Assembly: GCA_944333055.1 (NCBI GenBank)
Contig: CALVKT010000049.1
Location: 1 to 64,000 of the forward strand
Length of the DNA: 64,000 nucleotides
Direction of reading: 5' to 3'
DNA from: an uncultured Clostridia bacterium
GTDB taxonomy: Bacteria; Bacillota; Clostridia; Christensenellales; Aristaeellaceae
This document shows positions 31,532 to 40,989 of this stretch, one piece after another. The notes beneath the pieces were generated by a model. That model did no database searches. It had not been told where the DNA came from and saw nothing but the letters and a program-made list of their open reading frames with translations. The position numbers were made by a program, and so were the translations under genes. Within the stretch, counting starts at the first letter, position 1. Each line of letters opens with the position of its first letter.

Positions 31532-31697
31532 CGGCCGGTTTGCGAGGCGTCGGGGCGCATGGGGCGAAGCACTTGCGGGGGTCGGGGCCGGACCATGGCG
31601 CAGCGCGCGCCGAAGACGCATGCGCCCGCCGATTCAAAACCGGCGCGAAGCGCAGAATGGCATGAAAAATCAAGAAAGAAGAGGATGAGACCAAGAG

Positions 31698-33065
31698 ATG
31701 AACGGACAAGCAAATCAGGAAAACAAGATGGGCGTCATGCCGGTGGGCAAGCTGCTGGTGAGCATGAGCGTGCCGATGATGGCCTCGATGCTCGTGATGG
31801 CGCTGTACAACATCGTCGACTCCATGTTCGTGGCGCGCATCAGCGAGAACGCGCTGACCGCGCTGAGCATGGCCTTCCCCGTACAGAATCTGATGGTCGC
31901 CGTGGCGGCCGGCCTGGGCGTGGGCCTCAACGCGGTGCTTTCTCGCGCGCTGGGCGCGGGCGACCACAAGAGCGTGCGCATGGCTGCGGTCAACGGGCTG
32001 TTTCTGCTGCTGCTCTGCGCCGCCGCATTCATCGTGCTGGGCATGACGGGCGTGCGCGTGTACTTTGAGGCGCAGACGGACATCGCCGAGATCGTGGAGG
32101 CGGGCGTCACGTATACCACCATCGTGACCGTGGGCTGCCTGGGCCAGTTCATGCAGATCTTCTTTGAGCGGCTCTTGCAGAGCACGGGCCGCACCGTGCT
32201 GACGATGTACAGCCAGCTCGCCGGCGCGATCACCAACATCATCCTCGACCCGATCATGATCTTCGGCTACTTCGGCTTCCCGGCCATGGGCGTGGCCGGC
32301 GCGGCGCTGGCCACGGTCGTGGGCCAGTGGCTGGGCGCGGGGCTGGGGCTGTTGATGTGCCTGCGCAAGAATCCGGAGGTGCCGCTGTCGTTCAAGGGCT
32401 TCCGGCCAAACGGCGCGATGATCCGCCGGATCCTCGCCATCGGCGTGCCGTCGGTGATCATGCAGTCCATCGGTTCGGTGATGACCTTCCTGATGAACCA
32501 GATCCTCATCGCCTTCTCCGCGACGGCGGTCGCCGTGTTCGGCGTGTACTTTAAGCTGCAGAGCTTCGTATTCATGCCCGTGTTCGGCCTGAACAACGGC
32601 ACCGTGCCGATCGTCGCCTACAACTACGGCGCGCGGCGCGCACAGCGCATGATGCAGGCCATCCGCTACTCGATCACCGCGGCGATTGTCATCATGATCG
32701 GCGGCACGGTGCTCTTCCACGTGGCGACCGAGCCGCTGCTGCGCATCTTTGATGCGTCCGAGGAGATGCTGCGCATCGGCGTGCCGGCGCTGCGGATCAT
32801 CTCGCTGAGCTTCCCGGTGGCGGGCTTTTGCATCGGGGCGGGCACGGTGTTCCAGGCGCTGGGCTACAGCGTCTATTCGATGATCAATTCTCTGGTGCGC
32901 CAGCTCTTCGTGCTCATCCCCTGCGCCTATCTGATCGGCCGGGTGACGGGCGACGTGACGGCGGTGTGGTTCGCGTTCGTGATCGCGGAGGCGTTCTCGC
33001 TGCTGCTGAGCAGCTTCTTCTTCAGAAGGGTATATCGCAACGTGATCAAACCGTTGCAGGGATAA
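31698..33065 (+). CDS. MATE-family efflux transporter
   Basis: A 455-aa protein with 12 membrane helices in two homologous halves. Family segments include MALYNIVDSMFVARISENALTALSMAFP and, in the second half, LMNQILIAFSATAVAVFGVYFKLQSFVFMPVFGLNNG. These are H+- or Na+-coupled exporters of cationic drugs or metabolites. ATG 31698 follows AAGAAGAGGATGAG. It is monocistronic, with a palindromic element just after the stop. Confidence 0.9.
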   Translation: MNGQANQENKMGVMPVGKLLVSMSVPMMASMLVMALYNIVDSMFVARISENALTALSMAFPVQNLMVAVAAGLGVGLNAVLSRALGAGDHKSVRMAAVNGLFLLLLCAAAFIVLGMTGVRVYFEAQTDIAEIVEAGVTYTTIVTVGCLGQFMQIFFERLLQSTGRTVLTMYSQLAGAITNIILDPIMIFGYFGFPAMGVAGAALATVVGQWLGAGLGLLMCLRKNPEVPLSFKGFRPNGAMIRRILAIGVPSVIMQSIGSVMTFLMNQILIAFSATAVAVFGVYFKLQSFVFMPVFGLNNGTVPIVAYNYGARRAQRMMQAIRYSITAAIVIMIGGTVLFHVATEPLLRIFDASEEMLRIGVPALRIISLSFPVAGFCIGAGTVFQALGYSVYSMINSLVRQLFVLIPCAYLIGRVTGDVTAVWFAFVIAEAFSLLLSSFFFRRVYRNVIKPLQG

Positions 33066-33081
33066 GGCGTTGTGGCTTTAA

Positions 33082-33180
33082 GCCGCGCGAAGCGAAGCAG
33101 GTGTGCAGGGGCATCATGCCCCTGCCGGGGTTTGGGGCAGGGCCCCAAGCAGGTCCGGGCGGCAGCCCGGCGTATCCCAA
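33082..33180 (+). repeat. Palindromic 3'-end element (MATE gene)
   Basis: It begins GCCGCGCGAAGCGAAGC 17 bp past the stop, then GCAGGGG-CATCATG-CCCCTGC, a second hairpin GGGG...CCCC, and CCGGGCGGCAGCCCGG. It has the same orientation as the gene. Confidence 0.8.
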
Positions 33181-33282
33181 GCGCGCAGCGCCCCAAGAAA
33201 GCGTTCCCCAGAAAGCGTCCTGCGCGCCTGCGAGCGCGCAGCAGCGCCCGACGGCTGGCATACAGACAACCGAATACACGGC

Positions 33283-33310
33283 GAAAGCACCGACCGCAAG
33301 GCCGGTGCTT
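33283..33310 (+). terminator. Hairpin terminator
   Basis: AAAGCACCG (33283-33291) pairs with CGGTGCTTT (33302-33310). The T content at the 3' arm is modest. It could serve the MATE transcript or, read on the other strand, the ATPase gene. Confidence 0.55.
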
Positions 33311-33351
33311 TGCTGATGTGTTGTCATTTACCGCGTGCGGCATGAAGCGGC

Positions 33352-33499
33352 TTGGCGCGGCGCATGATTGCGCCTTCGGCGCGCCCTGCGCCATGGGATG
33401 TTGAGGGAACGTTGGGCTGCCGCCCAAACCCGCTCGGGGCGCCGCCCCGAACCCCGCAAGGGACTTCGCCCCTTGACCCCTTCTTCGCTTCGCGGCGGC
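33352..33499 (-). repeat. Palindromic 3'-end element (ATPase gene)
   Basis: On the minus strand the element starts GCCGCCGCGAAGCGAAG directly after the stop of the 33501 gene, passes CCTTGCGGGG...CGGGGCGGCGCCCCG and GGGCGGCAGCCCAACG, and ends with the CCATGGCGCAGGGCGCGCCG module. Confidence 0.8.
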
Positions 33500-33500
33500 C

Positions 33501-34574
33501 TCACGTCAGGGTTTCCTTCAGCCCCGCGACGGTTTCCTCGAAGATCGCCTGCCAGCGGGCAAAGTCCATGTTGGGCACGTAGAAGGCCTCCAGCTCGTCG
33601 TGCAGCTGCTTGGCCTGTGCCATCGCCGCGACGGCGTGCTGCGTGTGGCGCGTGATGGCGGCGTGCGTCTGTTCCAGCGCGCACTCGCGGCGCAGCAGGC
33701 TGCCGGTGGGCACGCAGGCGGCGAAGTCGAACGTCAGCTCGGCGGAGAGCGCCTCGCCGGTCGTCACCAGCGTGGAGAGCGCGGGGATGCCGACGTGCAG
33801 CAGGCTGCCGGGCATCGTGGGATCGAGGTATTCCTCCGTGTCGTAACCGGCGGCCTGCGCGGCGCGGCTGAGCGCGCGCAGCACGGGCGTCAGATCCATG
33901 GCTGCGTGCCGGGCCAATCGGATGATGCGGCGCTGCGCGCCCTCCGTCAGCAGGCAGAGCGGCCCCTTGGGCGTCACGGCGTCCGCGATGACCGGCACCG
34001 CCGCCGCCGCGCCTTGCGGCTCGCGCGGGCAGGGCATGACGGCGGCGATGAGCGCCCGCTGCATGTCGGCCATCCGCGATGCGTCCACGCAGGCCGCAAG
34101 CGCCGCGGCGCCGTCCCGCTTGAGCGCGCACAGTGCGGACAGGTGGGCGCGCGCGCGCCGGGTACAGGCGGCGTGATCCGCCATGCAGGCGCGGATGTGC
34201 GGCAGGCGCGGGCGCATGGCCGCTTCGTCCAGGCACGCGCCGAGGTTGATCAGGCTGTCGCGCGCGCCGGGGATGATCGGATCGACGACGTGCGGGGCCG
34301 TGCCATCCAGGATGAGCACGCCGGCCCTGGGCGCGGCGACCGCGTCGAGGCTGTCCGGATCGCCGGAACAGAAGTAGAGCGCCGTATCCGCATCCCCCTC
34401 GCTGAGCAGGGCGTGCAAGCGCCGCATAAACGTGGACTTGCCTACGCCCGGCCCGCCCTTGAGGATGAGCATGCGGCGCAATTGGGATTCCGGCAGCAGG
34501 TGATCAAAGCAGGAGATAAAGCCATCCGGACCCATCGCGCCCGGAAATCGTGCTTTGGCATGGCTCAAGCGCAT
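33501..34574 (-). CDS. P-loop ATPase, PRK06851-like
   Basis: A 357-aa protein with Walker A GGPGVGKSTF near residue 40 and the family pattern SHAKARFPGAMGPDGFISCF...LPESQLRRMLILKGG, followed by FCSGDPDSLDAVAAP and TAPHVVDPIIPGARDSLINLG. A second, degenerate P-loop half is usual in this group. The role is unknown; spore-forming Firmicutes carry many members. ATG 34574 has GGAGGG only one base upstream. TTG 34568 would have ideal spacing and is a real alternative. The frame upstream to 34775 is unsupported. Confidence 0.72.
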   Translation of the reverse strand: MRLSHAKARFPGAMGPDGFISCFDHLLPESQLRRMLILKGGPGVGKSTFMRRLHALLSEGDADTALYFCSGDPDSLDAVAAPRAGVLILDGTAPHVVDPIIPGARDSLINLGACLDEAAMRPRLPHIRACMADHAACTRRARAHLSALCALKRDGAAALAACVDASRMADMQRALIAAVMPCPREPQGAAAAVPVIADAVTPKGPLCLLTEGAQRRIIRLARHAAMDLTPVLRALSRAAQAAGYDTEEYLDPTMPGSLLHVGIPALSTLVTTGEALSAELTFDFAACVPTGSLLRRECALEQTHAAITRHTQHAVAAMAQAKQLHDELEAFYVPNMDFARWQAIFEETVAGLKETLT

Positions 34575-34636
34575 CCCTCCCATAATTCGGCGGTTGCCGT
34601 CGCTTCCAGCGTATGAGGAAGGGCGGATTTTCATAC

Positions 34637-34666
34637 AAAAAAGCGCGAAGCCATACGACTCCGCGC
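34637..34666 (-). terminator. Terminator of the PT-stalk protein gene
   Basis: On the minus strand GCGCGGAG (34666-34659) pairs with CTTCGCGC (34650-34643), followed by six T. Confidence 0.8.
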
Positions 34667-34699
34667 GGTGAGATGGAAGGGAATGACCGGCCGTGCACG

Positions 34700-36592
34700 T
34701 CACTTCTTGCGGCTCACCTTGACGATGACCGCGACGACGGCCAGAATCGCCAGCACGATCAGCGCCCAGATCCATGCCGGGAAGCCGGTTTCGTCCGCCG
34801 GTTCGGCGGGCGCCTCCGTCGGCGCGGCGGTCGGTTCCGGCGTCGGCGCTACAGTCGGCGCGGCGGTCGGCTCCGCGGTCGGGGCGGCGGTCGGCTCCGC
34901 GGTCGGCGTGGCCGTGGGTGCCGGCGTGGGGGTTGGCGTCGGCGTCGGGGTCGGCGTGGCCGTGGGCGCCGGCGTGGGGGTGGCGGTCGGTTCCGCAGTC
35001 GGCGTGGCCGTGGGTGTCGGCGTCGGCGTGGGGGTTGGCGTCGGTGTCGGCGTCGGTGTCGGCGTGGGGGTTGGCGTCGGTGTCGGTGTCGGCGTGGGGG
35101 TTGGCGTCGGCGTCGGTGTCGGTGTCGGGGTTGGCGTCGCGCTGAGCGCGACGAGCGCATCGCCGAGCTGCGCGAGCAGCTCCGACACGCTGCCGGGCAG
35201 GATGCTCAACAGCACGCTGTCGTCCACGGACGCGGCGTAGAGGCCGGCGGATGTCTCGGTGCCGGGCACGATCTCCATGCTGTTCTCCTGCGCGACCACG
35301 CCGGGCACGGCGGCATCGTCGCCGAAGAACGATTCAAAGCGGGCCGTGAGGTCTCCGGCCTGTGCGAGTTTATCGATGATCTCCAGCAGCGCGCTGCCGG
35401 ACGCGTCTGCGCCGGGGGTGAGCACGAGCGCCTGCACGCCGCCCTCGTCATAGAGCGCGAGCGCCTGCGCGTCCTGCGCATTCTCTGCGGCGGTCGCGTC
35501 AAAGGCGGGGGTCGCCGTGGGCTGGTCCTCGCGCAAGGCCAGGGCGCGCAGCTCGGCGTAGGTCAGCGGCGCGGGGGTGGCGGTGGCCTCGGCGGCCAGC
35601 GAGATGTCTCCGGCGGTCACGGCATCCTGCACGGCGTCTACGCTCACGGCGTCGCCGGAGGCGGCGCGCAGCAGCGTGCGCAGCGCGTCATCGGAGAGCG
35701 AAGCGTCCGGGGCGAGGTAGAGGATGGCGTCGTGCTCGTCGGCCGTGAGCGGGGAGACGGCCGTGGCGGCGGACGAGGCGTCCGCCTTGCCCTCAAAGGC
35801 GGTGCGGATCAGGCGGATGAGCTCATCGAGCGTCAGCCCGCTCTCCGGATCGAAGCGCACGATCAGCGAGCCGTCCTCCTGGGATTCGGCGGAGAAGATG
35901 GTGCTGCCCGCGTCCTCGGAGGCGGTTGACGCGAAGACGGGCAGGATGTCCTCCAGCGTCTGCGGGATGCGGTCGATCTCGTTGCCGTCCAGGTCGTAGA
36001 GCACGATGTCGCCCTGCGCGTCGATGATCATCACGCCGGGATGCGCGCGGTAGACGTAGGTCACCTGCACCTGCGCGAACCGGTGGATCTCGCGCCAGTC
36101 GACCGTAATGCGCTGTTCCTGGCCGGGTTCGGCCTTGAGCGGGAAGCGCACGCGATGCACCCATGCGCCGCTGTCGCGCATGCGCAGCGTGCGCCGGCCG
36201 TCCACATAGATGGCGCTGTACAGATAAAACGAGTTCGGCTCGGCCTGGGTGGACGCGGTGGCCGTCAGCCGGGCGCAGGCGGAGCCGGGCACGAGCGCGG
36301 GCATGCCGGACAGGGTGTAATCGGCGTGCGCCCTGCTGCCGGAGGGGGCGCGCTGCACATCCAGCGAGACGCTCGTGGTTTCGCGCGCGAGCTGGGCCAT
36401 GACCGCCGGATCGGTTTCGCTCAGCGGCTGGGCGCTCGTCCCGGCAGCGGCCGATCCGACGGAGGTGTCGGTCTGGCTGAAGACCTCGACGGCCTCCAGC
36501 TGCCAGTAGCAGGGCAGGACGCCGTCTGCCAGGGCACAGGCCGGCAGCGCCAGCAGCAGGCACAGCGCGAGGAGGCGCAGGAAGCATTTCAT
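34700..36592 (-). CDS. Surface protein with PT-repeat stalk and C-terminal anchor
   Basis: A 630-aa product: signal peptide (1-22, PACALA), a large extracellular region without recognised domain (about 23-480), an uninterrupted Thr-Pro dipeptide stalk passing into AEPTA repeats (about 485-600), a membrane helix (about 605-626, [20 protein letters not shown]) and a basic tail SRKK. The layout is that of a membrane-tethered surface protein whose stalk spans the wall. ATG 36592 is preceded by GGAAAGGAG. The stalk DNA is a GGYGTC-type microsatellite, so its length may vary between strains. Confidence 0.75.
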   Translation of the reverse strand: MKCFLRLLALCLLLALPACALADGVLPCYWQLEAVEVFSQTDTSVGSAAAGTSAQPLSETDPAVMAQLARETTSVSLDVQRAPSGSRAHADYTLSGMPALVPGSACARLTATASTQAEPNSFYLYSAIYVDGRRTLRMRDSGAWVHRVRFPLKAEPGQEQRITVDWREIHRFAQVQVTYVYRAHPGVMIIDAQGDIVLYDLDGNEIDRIPQTLEDILPVFASTASEDAGSTIFSAESQEDGSLIVRFDPESGLTLDELIRLIRTAFEGKADASSAATAVSPLTADEHDAILYLAPDASLSDDALRTLLRAASGDAVSVDAVQDAVTAGDISLAAEATATPAPLTYAELRALALREDQPTATPAFDATAAENAQDAQALALYDEGGVQALVLTPGADASGSALLEIIDKLAQAGDLTARFESFFGDDAAVPGVVAQENSMEIVPGTETSAGLYAASVDDSVLLSILPGSVSELLAQLGDALVALSATPTPTPTPTPTPTPTPTPTPTPTPTPTPTPTPTPTPTPTPTPTATPTAEPTATPTPAPTATPTPTPTPTPTPAPTATPTAEPTAAPTAEPTAAPTVAPTPEPTAAPTEAPAEPADETGFPAWIWALIVLAILAVVAVIVKVSRKK

Positions 36593-36786
36593 GACGGTGA
36601 CTCCTTTCCATGCGCGGACGGCGGCGTCTGCACATGCCCATTGGGAGAAATTAACAGTTTTATTATAGTATGTTCAGGCAGAAAAAGCAAGTCGTGCCCT
36701 GAAAAAAGCGGCGCGGCGCGAGTGACCGGGGCGGCAAAATTCAAATTCATGTAAAAATAGGGCTAGCCACGGATGGGGATTTAGGC

Positions 36787-36792
36787 TATAAT
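36787..36792 (+). promoter_or_regulatory. Probable -10 box of the small P-loop gene
   Basis: TATAAT at 36787-36792 lies 38 bp before the start codon. The -35 position 17 bp upstream (TAGCCA) is poor. The remaining DNA between 36593 and 36830 shows no gene. Confidence 0.5.
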
Positions 36793-36830
36793 GTGTACAA
36801 CAAGAATCACATGAAAGGGAGGGATTGACC

Positions 36831-37241
36831 GTGATCCAGGTGATCTTTGGCAAGAAGGGTTCCGGCAAGACCAAGCGTATTTTGGATATGGCAAACGCTT
36901 CCGTGAAGGAAGCCAAGGGCAATGTGCTCTTTGTGGACGACGATAAGAGCTATACCCTCAGCCTCAAGCCGCAGGTTCGCTTCGTGGATGCGAGCGAGTA
37001 TGCCGTCAAGGGCAAGGATTCCTTCTACGGCTTCCTGGCGGGCATCCTCGCCGGCAACTACGACATCAGCGTGATCTACGTGGACGCGTTCCTCAAGCTG
37101 GTGCAGGCCGATGCGGGCGCGCTGGTCGACTTCTTTGCCAAACTGGAAACCCTCGTGGCGAACGCGGGCTGTGACATGGTCATCAGCTTCAGCGAAGACG
37201 CTGCCAACGTGCCGGAGTGCATCCGCAAGTATCAGATCTGA
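36831..37241 (+). CDS. Small P-loop nucleotide-binding protein
   Basis: A 136-aa product with Walker A GKKGSGKTKRI at about 7-17, a Walker-B-like strand YDISVIYVDAFLKL (about 83-96) and a third strand CDMVISFSED. Its short length and lack of other domains leave the function open; similar short ATP-binding proteins are widespread in Clostridia. GTG 36831 gives good spacing to AAAGGGAGGG; TTG 36825 is the alternative. It is monocistronic. Confidence 0.7.
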   Translation: MIQVIFGKKGSGKTKRILDMANASVKEAKGNVLFVDDDKSYTLSLKPQVRFVDASEYAVKGKDSFYGFLAGILAGNYDISVIYVDAFLKLVQADAGALVDFFAKLETLVANAGCDMVISFSEDAANVPECIRKYQI

Positions 37242-37258
37242 TTGAACCGCATATGGCC

Positions 37259-37304
37259 TGCCGCTTTTCCGTTGTTGACGGGAAAGCGGCTTTCCTGCTA
37301 TAAT
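37259..37304 (+). promoter_or_regulatory. Terminator overlapping the thrC promoter
   Basis: The stem GCCGCTTTTCC...GGGAAAGCGGC (37259-37290) ends the upstream gene. Within and after it lie TTGACG (37275-37280), an 18-bp spacer and TATAAT (37299-37304), so terminator and promoter share bases. Confidence 0.7.
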
Positions 37305-37348
37305 GGGGCAACCATTTCGCGGCACTTTGATCTCTGGAGGTGCTCCTT

Positions 37349-38842
37349 ATGCAGATGCTTTCTACCCGCGGCGCGGCCGCCGTATCGCCGTCCATGGCCA
37401 TCTTGCGCGGCCTCGCGCCGGACGGCGGATTGTACGTGCCCGAGACGTTCCCCGCGTTCACCGCGCAGGAGATCCGCGCGCTCGCGCCCATGTCCTATCA
37501 GGAGCGGGCCGCGTTCGTGCTCGCACGCTTCCTGCCGGACTTCACGCGGGACGAGCTGCGCGCGGCCATCGCGGGCGCATACGGCACGGGCTTTGACGAT
37601 CCCGCCGTCGCGCCGCTTCGCCCGGTGGGCGGGCGCGCGCACGCGCTGGAGCTGTGGCATGGCCCGACGCTGGCCTTCAAGGACATGGCGCTCCAGCTGC
37701 TGCCCCACCTGCTGACGCTGAGCGGCCGCAAGCATGGGGAGACGCGCGAGGTGTTCATCCTCGTGGCCACCAGCGGCGACACGGGCAAGGCCGCGCTGGA
37801 GGGCTTTCTCGACGTGCCGGGCACCCGCTGCTGCGTGTTCTATCCGGAGGGCGGCGTCTCTCAGGCGCAGCGCCTGCAGATGGTGACCACCGGCGGCAGC
37901 AACACGCACGTCATCGCCGTGCGCGGCAATTTTGACGATGCGCAGAGCGGCGTCAAGCGGATCTTCTCCGACCCGGCGTTCGCCGGCGCGATGAACGCGC
38001 AGGGCCGCGTGCTCTCCTCGGCCAACTCCATCAACTATGGCCGGCTCGTGCCGCAGGTCGTCTATTATTTCTCCGCCTACGCGGATCTGCTGGCGCAGGG
38101 GAAGATCGGGATGGGCGATCCGGTCAACTTCTGCGTGCCCACGGGCAACTTCGGCGACATCCTCGCCGCGGACTACGCCGCCAAGGCCGGCTTGCCGGTG
38201 GGCAAGCTGATCTGCGCGAGCAACGAGAACAACGTGCTCAGCGATTTCATCCGCACCGGCGTGTACGACATCGCGGGCCGCGCGTTCTATCGCACGATTT
38301 CGCCGTCGATGGACATCCTGATCTCCTCGAACCTGGAGCGCCTGCTGTTTGACCTGCACGGCCGGGACGGCGCGAAGGTCGCGGCGCTGATGGCGCGGCT
38401 CAGGGAGACGGGCCGCTACGGCGTGGACGCGGACGTGCTGCGCGCGCTGCAGGCGAGATACGCCGCGGGCTTCGTGGACGAGGCGGGCATCCGCGCGGAG
38501 ATCCGGCGCACGTGGGAGGAGTCGCATTATCTGATGGACACGCACACGGCGGTCGCCTCCGCCGTGCTGCGGGATTACGTGCGGGAGACGGGCGATCAGA
38601 CGCCCGGCGTGATCGTCTCCACGGCCAGCCCGTACAAGTTCGGCGCGGCGGTGCTGGAGGCGATCGGCGGGCCGCAGGCCGTCGCGGGCAAGGACGACTT
38701 CGCCTGCTGCGCGGCGCTCAGCGCGCTGACCGGCACGCGCGAGCCGGATCAGATCGCCGGGCTGCCGCAGATGCCGGTGCGCCACCACGCCGTCTGCGAA
38801 AAGGACGCCATGGCGCAGGCCGTGCTGGATGTCATCGCGTAA
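37349..38842 (+). CDS. thrC: Threonine synthase
   Basis: A 497-aa PLP enzyme that converts O-phosphohomoserine to threonine. PLP-binding Lys111 is in GPTLAFKDMALQ. Other family signatures are VATSGDTGKAALEGF, PEGGVSQAQRLQM, NSINYGRLVPQVVYYF and VPTGNFGDILA. The length and the N-terminal motif STRG are typical of the longer (yeast/E. coli-like) class. ATG 37349 follows GGAGG with 8-nt spacing. No other thr gene is adjacent. It is followed by a strong terminator. Confidence 0.96.
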   Translation: MQMLSTRGAAAVSPSMAILRGLAPDGGLYVPETFPAFTAQEIRALAPMSYQERAAFVLARFLPDFTRDELRAAIAGAYGTGFDDPAVAPLRPVGGRAHALELWHGPTLAFKDMALQLLPHLLTLSGRKHGETREVFILVATSGDTGKAALEGFLDVPGTRCCVFYPEGGVSQAQRLQMVTTGGSNTHVIAVRGNFDDAQSGVKRIFSDPAFAGAMNAQGRVLSSANSINYGRLVPQVVYYFSAYADLLAQGKIGMGDPVNFCVPTGNFGDILAADYAAKAGLPVGKLICASNENNVLSDFIRTGVYDIAGRAFYRTISPSMDILISSNLERLLFDLHGRDGAKVAALMARLRETGRYGVDADVLRALQARYAAGFVDEAGIRAEIRRTWEESHYLMDTHTAVASAVLRDYVRETGDQTPGVIVSTASPYKFGAAVLEAIGGPQAVAGKDDFACCAALSALTGTREPDQIAGLPQMPVRHHAVCEKDAMAQAVLDVIA

Positions 38843-38877
38843 CGCCGGGCAGGTTTCCGGATGCAAAGCAAGAGGAA

Positions 38878-38922
38878 GAGCGTTCTGCGCGCCTGCGGGC
38901 GCGCAGAACGCTCGGCTTTTTT
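38878..38922 (+). terminator. Terminator of thrC
   Basis: Fifteen-bp arms (38878-38892 and 38899-38913) are followed by six T. Confidence 0.93.
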
Positions 38923-38994
38923 GCGGGCGCTTTGCGCATGCGGGGAAGCCGGGCCGCCGTCCGGGCCCGCTTTGCGGCGGCCCAAGAAGGCATG

Positions 38995-39021
38995 AAAAAA
39001 ACGGACTCGCGTGAAGTCCGT
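38995..39021 (-). terminator. Terminator of the MBL-fold gene
   Basis: On the minus strand ACGGACT (39021-39015) and AGTCCGT (39007-39001) form a stem followed by seven T. The stem begins at the stop codon itself. Confidence 0.85.
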
Positions 39022-40112
39022 CATACGTCGTAAACGCGCTGCGTCGGCTCGTAGTCCGAGCGATAGGCGATGATCTTGCCAAAATCGTTCTGCGCGGCGA
39101 TGCGCAGCATGTCGTCCTGCGTGCAGTGCACGCCGTAGCGCACCTTCTGCGCCGTGCCCGCGTGGAGCATCAGCGCGGCGCGCGTCTGCGGCTCGACGGT
39201 GCCGGTGAAGATGACGCGCGCGCCGTAGCGCAGCAGGTCGTCGGCCAGCGCGCGGCTTTGCGGCTCGTCGAGCTGCGGGTCGCTCACGAAGTACACGCCC
39301 AGCGCCGCGAAGTCCGGATAGGGGCGCACCGGCGCGCCCGCCAGGATGTCCAGCGCGCCGGGCTGCACCCACATGGCGGACGCGTCCAGGTGGTTGATCT
39401 CGTTGATGAAGTGCGCGTCGCCGAAGATGTACGCGTCGGGCAGGCGCTCGATGATGTGCGTGAGGATGCCCAGACCGCGGCCATACTTGGGCACGGGCAG
39501 CACCACGGGGCGGCCGTCGTCCAGCGCCTCCCGAATCAGCCGGATGAGCACATCCACGTGATCGGCGCGGGCGTTGCTGCCGGCCTGATGGCCGTAGTCG
39601 CAGTCGAGCACGGCGAGGTCGGCGTGGATGCCCTCGATGGGGTCGGCCATGTGCACGCGCGCGGAGGTGTAATAGTCGCCGGAGAAGAAGATCGTGCGAC
39701 CGCCCTCGGAGATGGAGAACCACGCGCTGCCGGAGCAGTGGCCGCTGCGGCCCCAGATCAGCTCGATGCCGCCGGGCAGGGACGCCTTGGCGTAGGGCAG
39801 GGAAAGCCCCTCCAGAATGACCGGCTGATCGATGGGCACGGTGAGCTGGCGCGCGGTTTCTGTCGTGGTGACGACGCTGCCGGAAAAGCCCATGGTCGTC
39901 AGGTATTCCAGCGCGCCGGACTGGTTCTCGTGCGAGTGGGTCAAAAACAGATAGCGCGCGGCGCGGATCTGCTCGACGGTCAGGTGGGGAAGCTCATCGC
40001 CCGCGTAGCAGCGCTGATACCCACAGTCCACAATGAACGACGCGCCGCTGCCCTCCACAAAGTAGCAGTGGCGCTGCTGGTTGCAGGGTTCTCCCGTCAG
40101 ATAGAGCTTCAT
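39021..40112 (-). CDS. MBL-fold, beta-CASP-like protein with altered metal motif
   Basis: A 363-aa protein with a metallo-beta-lactamase fold. Motif 2 reads THSHENQSG, so the HxHxDH signature lacks its Asp and second-site His (N and Q). The later ligands GHCSGSAW and FSGDYY are kept, as is VLDCDYGH. The C-terminal half resembles a beta-CASP domain (PVPKYGRGLGIL, FTGTVEPQTRA), as in RNA-processing nucleases. One metal site may be lost or changed, so nuclease activity is doubtful. ATG 40112 follows AGGAGG; the frame to 40211 lacks support. Confidence 0.75.
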   Translation of the reverse strand: MKLYLTGEPCNQQRHCYFVEGSGASFIVDCGYQRCYAGDELPHLTVEQIRAARYLFLTHSHENQSGALEYLTTMGFSGSVVTTTETARQLTVPIDQPVILEGLSLPYAKASLPGGIELIWGRSGHCSGSAWFSISEGGRTIFFSGDYYTSARVHMADPIEGIHADLAVLDCDYGHQAGSNARADHVDVLIRLIREALDDGRPVVLPVPKYGRGLGILTHIIERLPDAYIFGDAHFINEINHLDASAMWVQPGALDILAGAPVRPYPDFAALGVYFVSDPQLDEPQSRALADDLLRYGARVIFTGTVEPQTRAALMLHAGTAQKVRYGVHCTQDDMLRIAAQNDFGKIIAYRSDYEPTQRVYDV

Positions 40113-40167
40113 GCAAACCTCCTGCGTGCGGGCGCCGTCCCGCGCCCGTTCCCTGAAGAATACAGAT

Positions 40168-40197
40168 AGTATAGCCGAAAAGCGGGGAAAGCGTAAA
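40168..40197 (-). promoter_or_regulatory. Promoter of the MBL-fold gene
   Basis: On the minus strand TTTACG (40197-40192), an 18-bp spacer and TATACT (40173-40168). Between 40198 and 40423 the only other signal seen is a -10-like TACAAT at 40313-40318 facing the SH3 gene. Confidence 0.6.
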
Positions 40198-40423
40198 CCG
40201 GAAAAATCCACGAAACTTCCATGGACCCGCCTATCAAGATGAATAATGCGAGACGGCGCGGCGCGTGCGAAATTTGCGCATGTTCCCCCTTTTGCGCGGG
40301 CGCGGATCGTGGTACAATATGGATACGGGGAGGCGCTTTTTTCGCGTGCGCGGGAAGGAATGGGGCGCCTGATTCGTCTATTGGGATGAAATGGCAGGTT
40401 CCCAGACGGGATGAGGTGAGAGC

Positions 40424-40924
40424 ATGGGAAGCAAGAGGATGTGCGGCGCGTTGGCGCTGCTGGTGCTGCTGGCGCTGCTGCCTGCGGCGGCCTTTGCGCA
40501 GAGCGCGGTTGTTGACAACGGCAGCGACCCGACGCAGCGGCTGAACCTGCGCAGCGCGCCGAGCCGCGATGCGCAGACGCTGGGCAGGTTTTACAGCGGC
40601 ACGCAGGTGGAGATCGTCGCGGACGCGGGCGACGGCTGGGCGCAGGTGGTCATCGGCGGCGGCGCGAACAGCGTGTCGGGCTACATGATGCGCGATTATC
40701 TGAGCGACGGCAGCGCCGTGGACGCGCGCCAGAGCCGGCAGGTGACGTCGCCCTACGGTACGCCCTCGGTCGTGCTGCGCGACAGGCCGTCGAACTCCTA
40801 CGACGCGGTGACGATGCTCGCCGTCGGCGACACGGTCACGGTCATCGGCGTGAGCGGCGAGTTCTGCTACGTGCTCACGGGCGATGCGACCGTGGGCTGT
40901 CTGGCCGAAGACGAGCTGAGATAA
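40424..40924 (+). CDS. Secreted protein with two SH3-like domains
   Basis: A 166-aa product: signal peptide (1-25, AAAFA-QSA) and two bacterial SH3 domains (about 30-90, LNLRSAPSRDAQTLGRFYSGT; about 107-165, VVLRDRPSNSYDAVTMLAVGD). Such domains bind peptidoglycan or wall components. ATG 40424 follows GAGGTGAG. It is monocistronic, with a hairpin at 40935-40963. Confidence 0.8.
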   Translation: MGSKRMCGALALLVLLALLPAAAFAQSAVVDNGSDPTQRLNLRSAPSRDAQTLGRFYSGTQVEIVADAGDGWAQVVIGGGANSVSGYMMRDYLSDGSAVDARQSRQVTSPYGTPSVVLRDRPSNSYDAVTMLAVGDTVTVIGVSGEFCYVLTGDATVGCLAEDELR

Positions 40925-40934
40925 CAAAAGAGAC

Positions 40935-40965
40935 GGGCGCTCTCCCATCTGCGGAGAGCGCCCGA
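40935..40965. terminator. Hairpin between convergent genes
   Basis: Eleven-bp arms GGGCGCTCTCC (40935-40945) and GGAGAGCGCCC (40953-40963). On the minus strand it is followed by GTCTCTTTTGTT, so it may act for both genes. Confidence 0.7.
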
Positions 40966-40989
40966 TTGCGTCCCTGCCGGGCGAGGCCG

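Noticed and set aside
40290-40318. Promoter TTTTGC-17-TACAAT for the SH3 gene
   Set aside because: The -10 is reasonable, but the -35 matches poorly and no other signal supports it, so it is only mentioned and not called.
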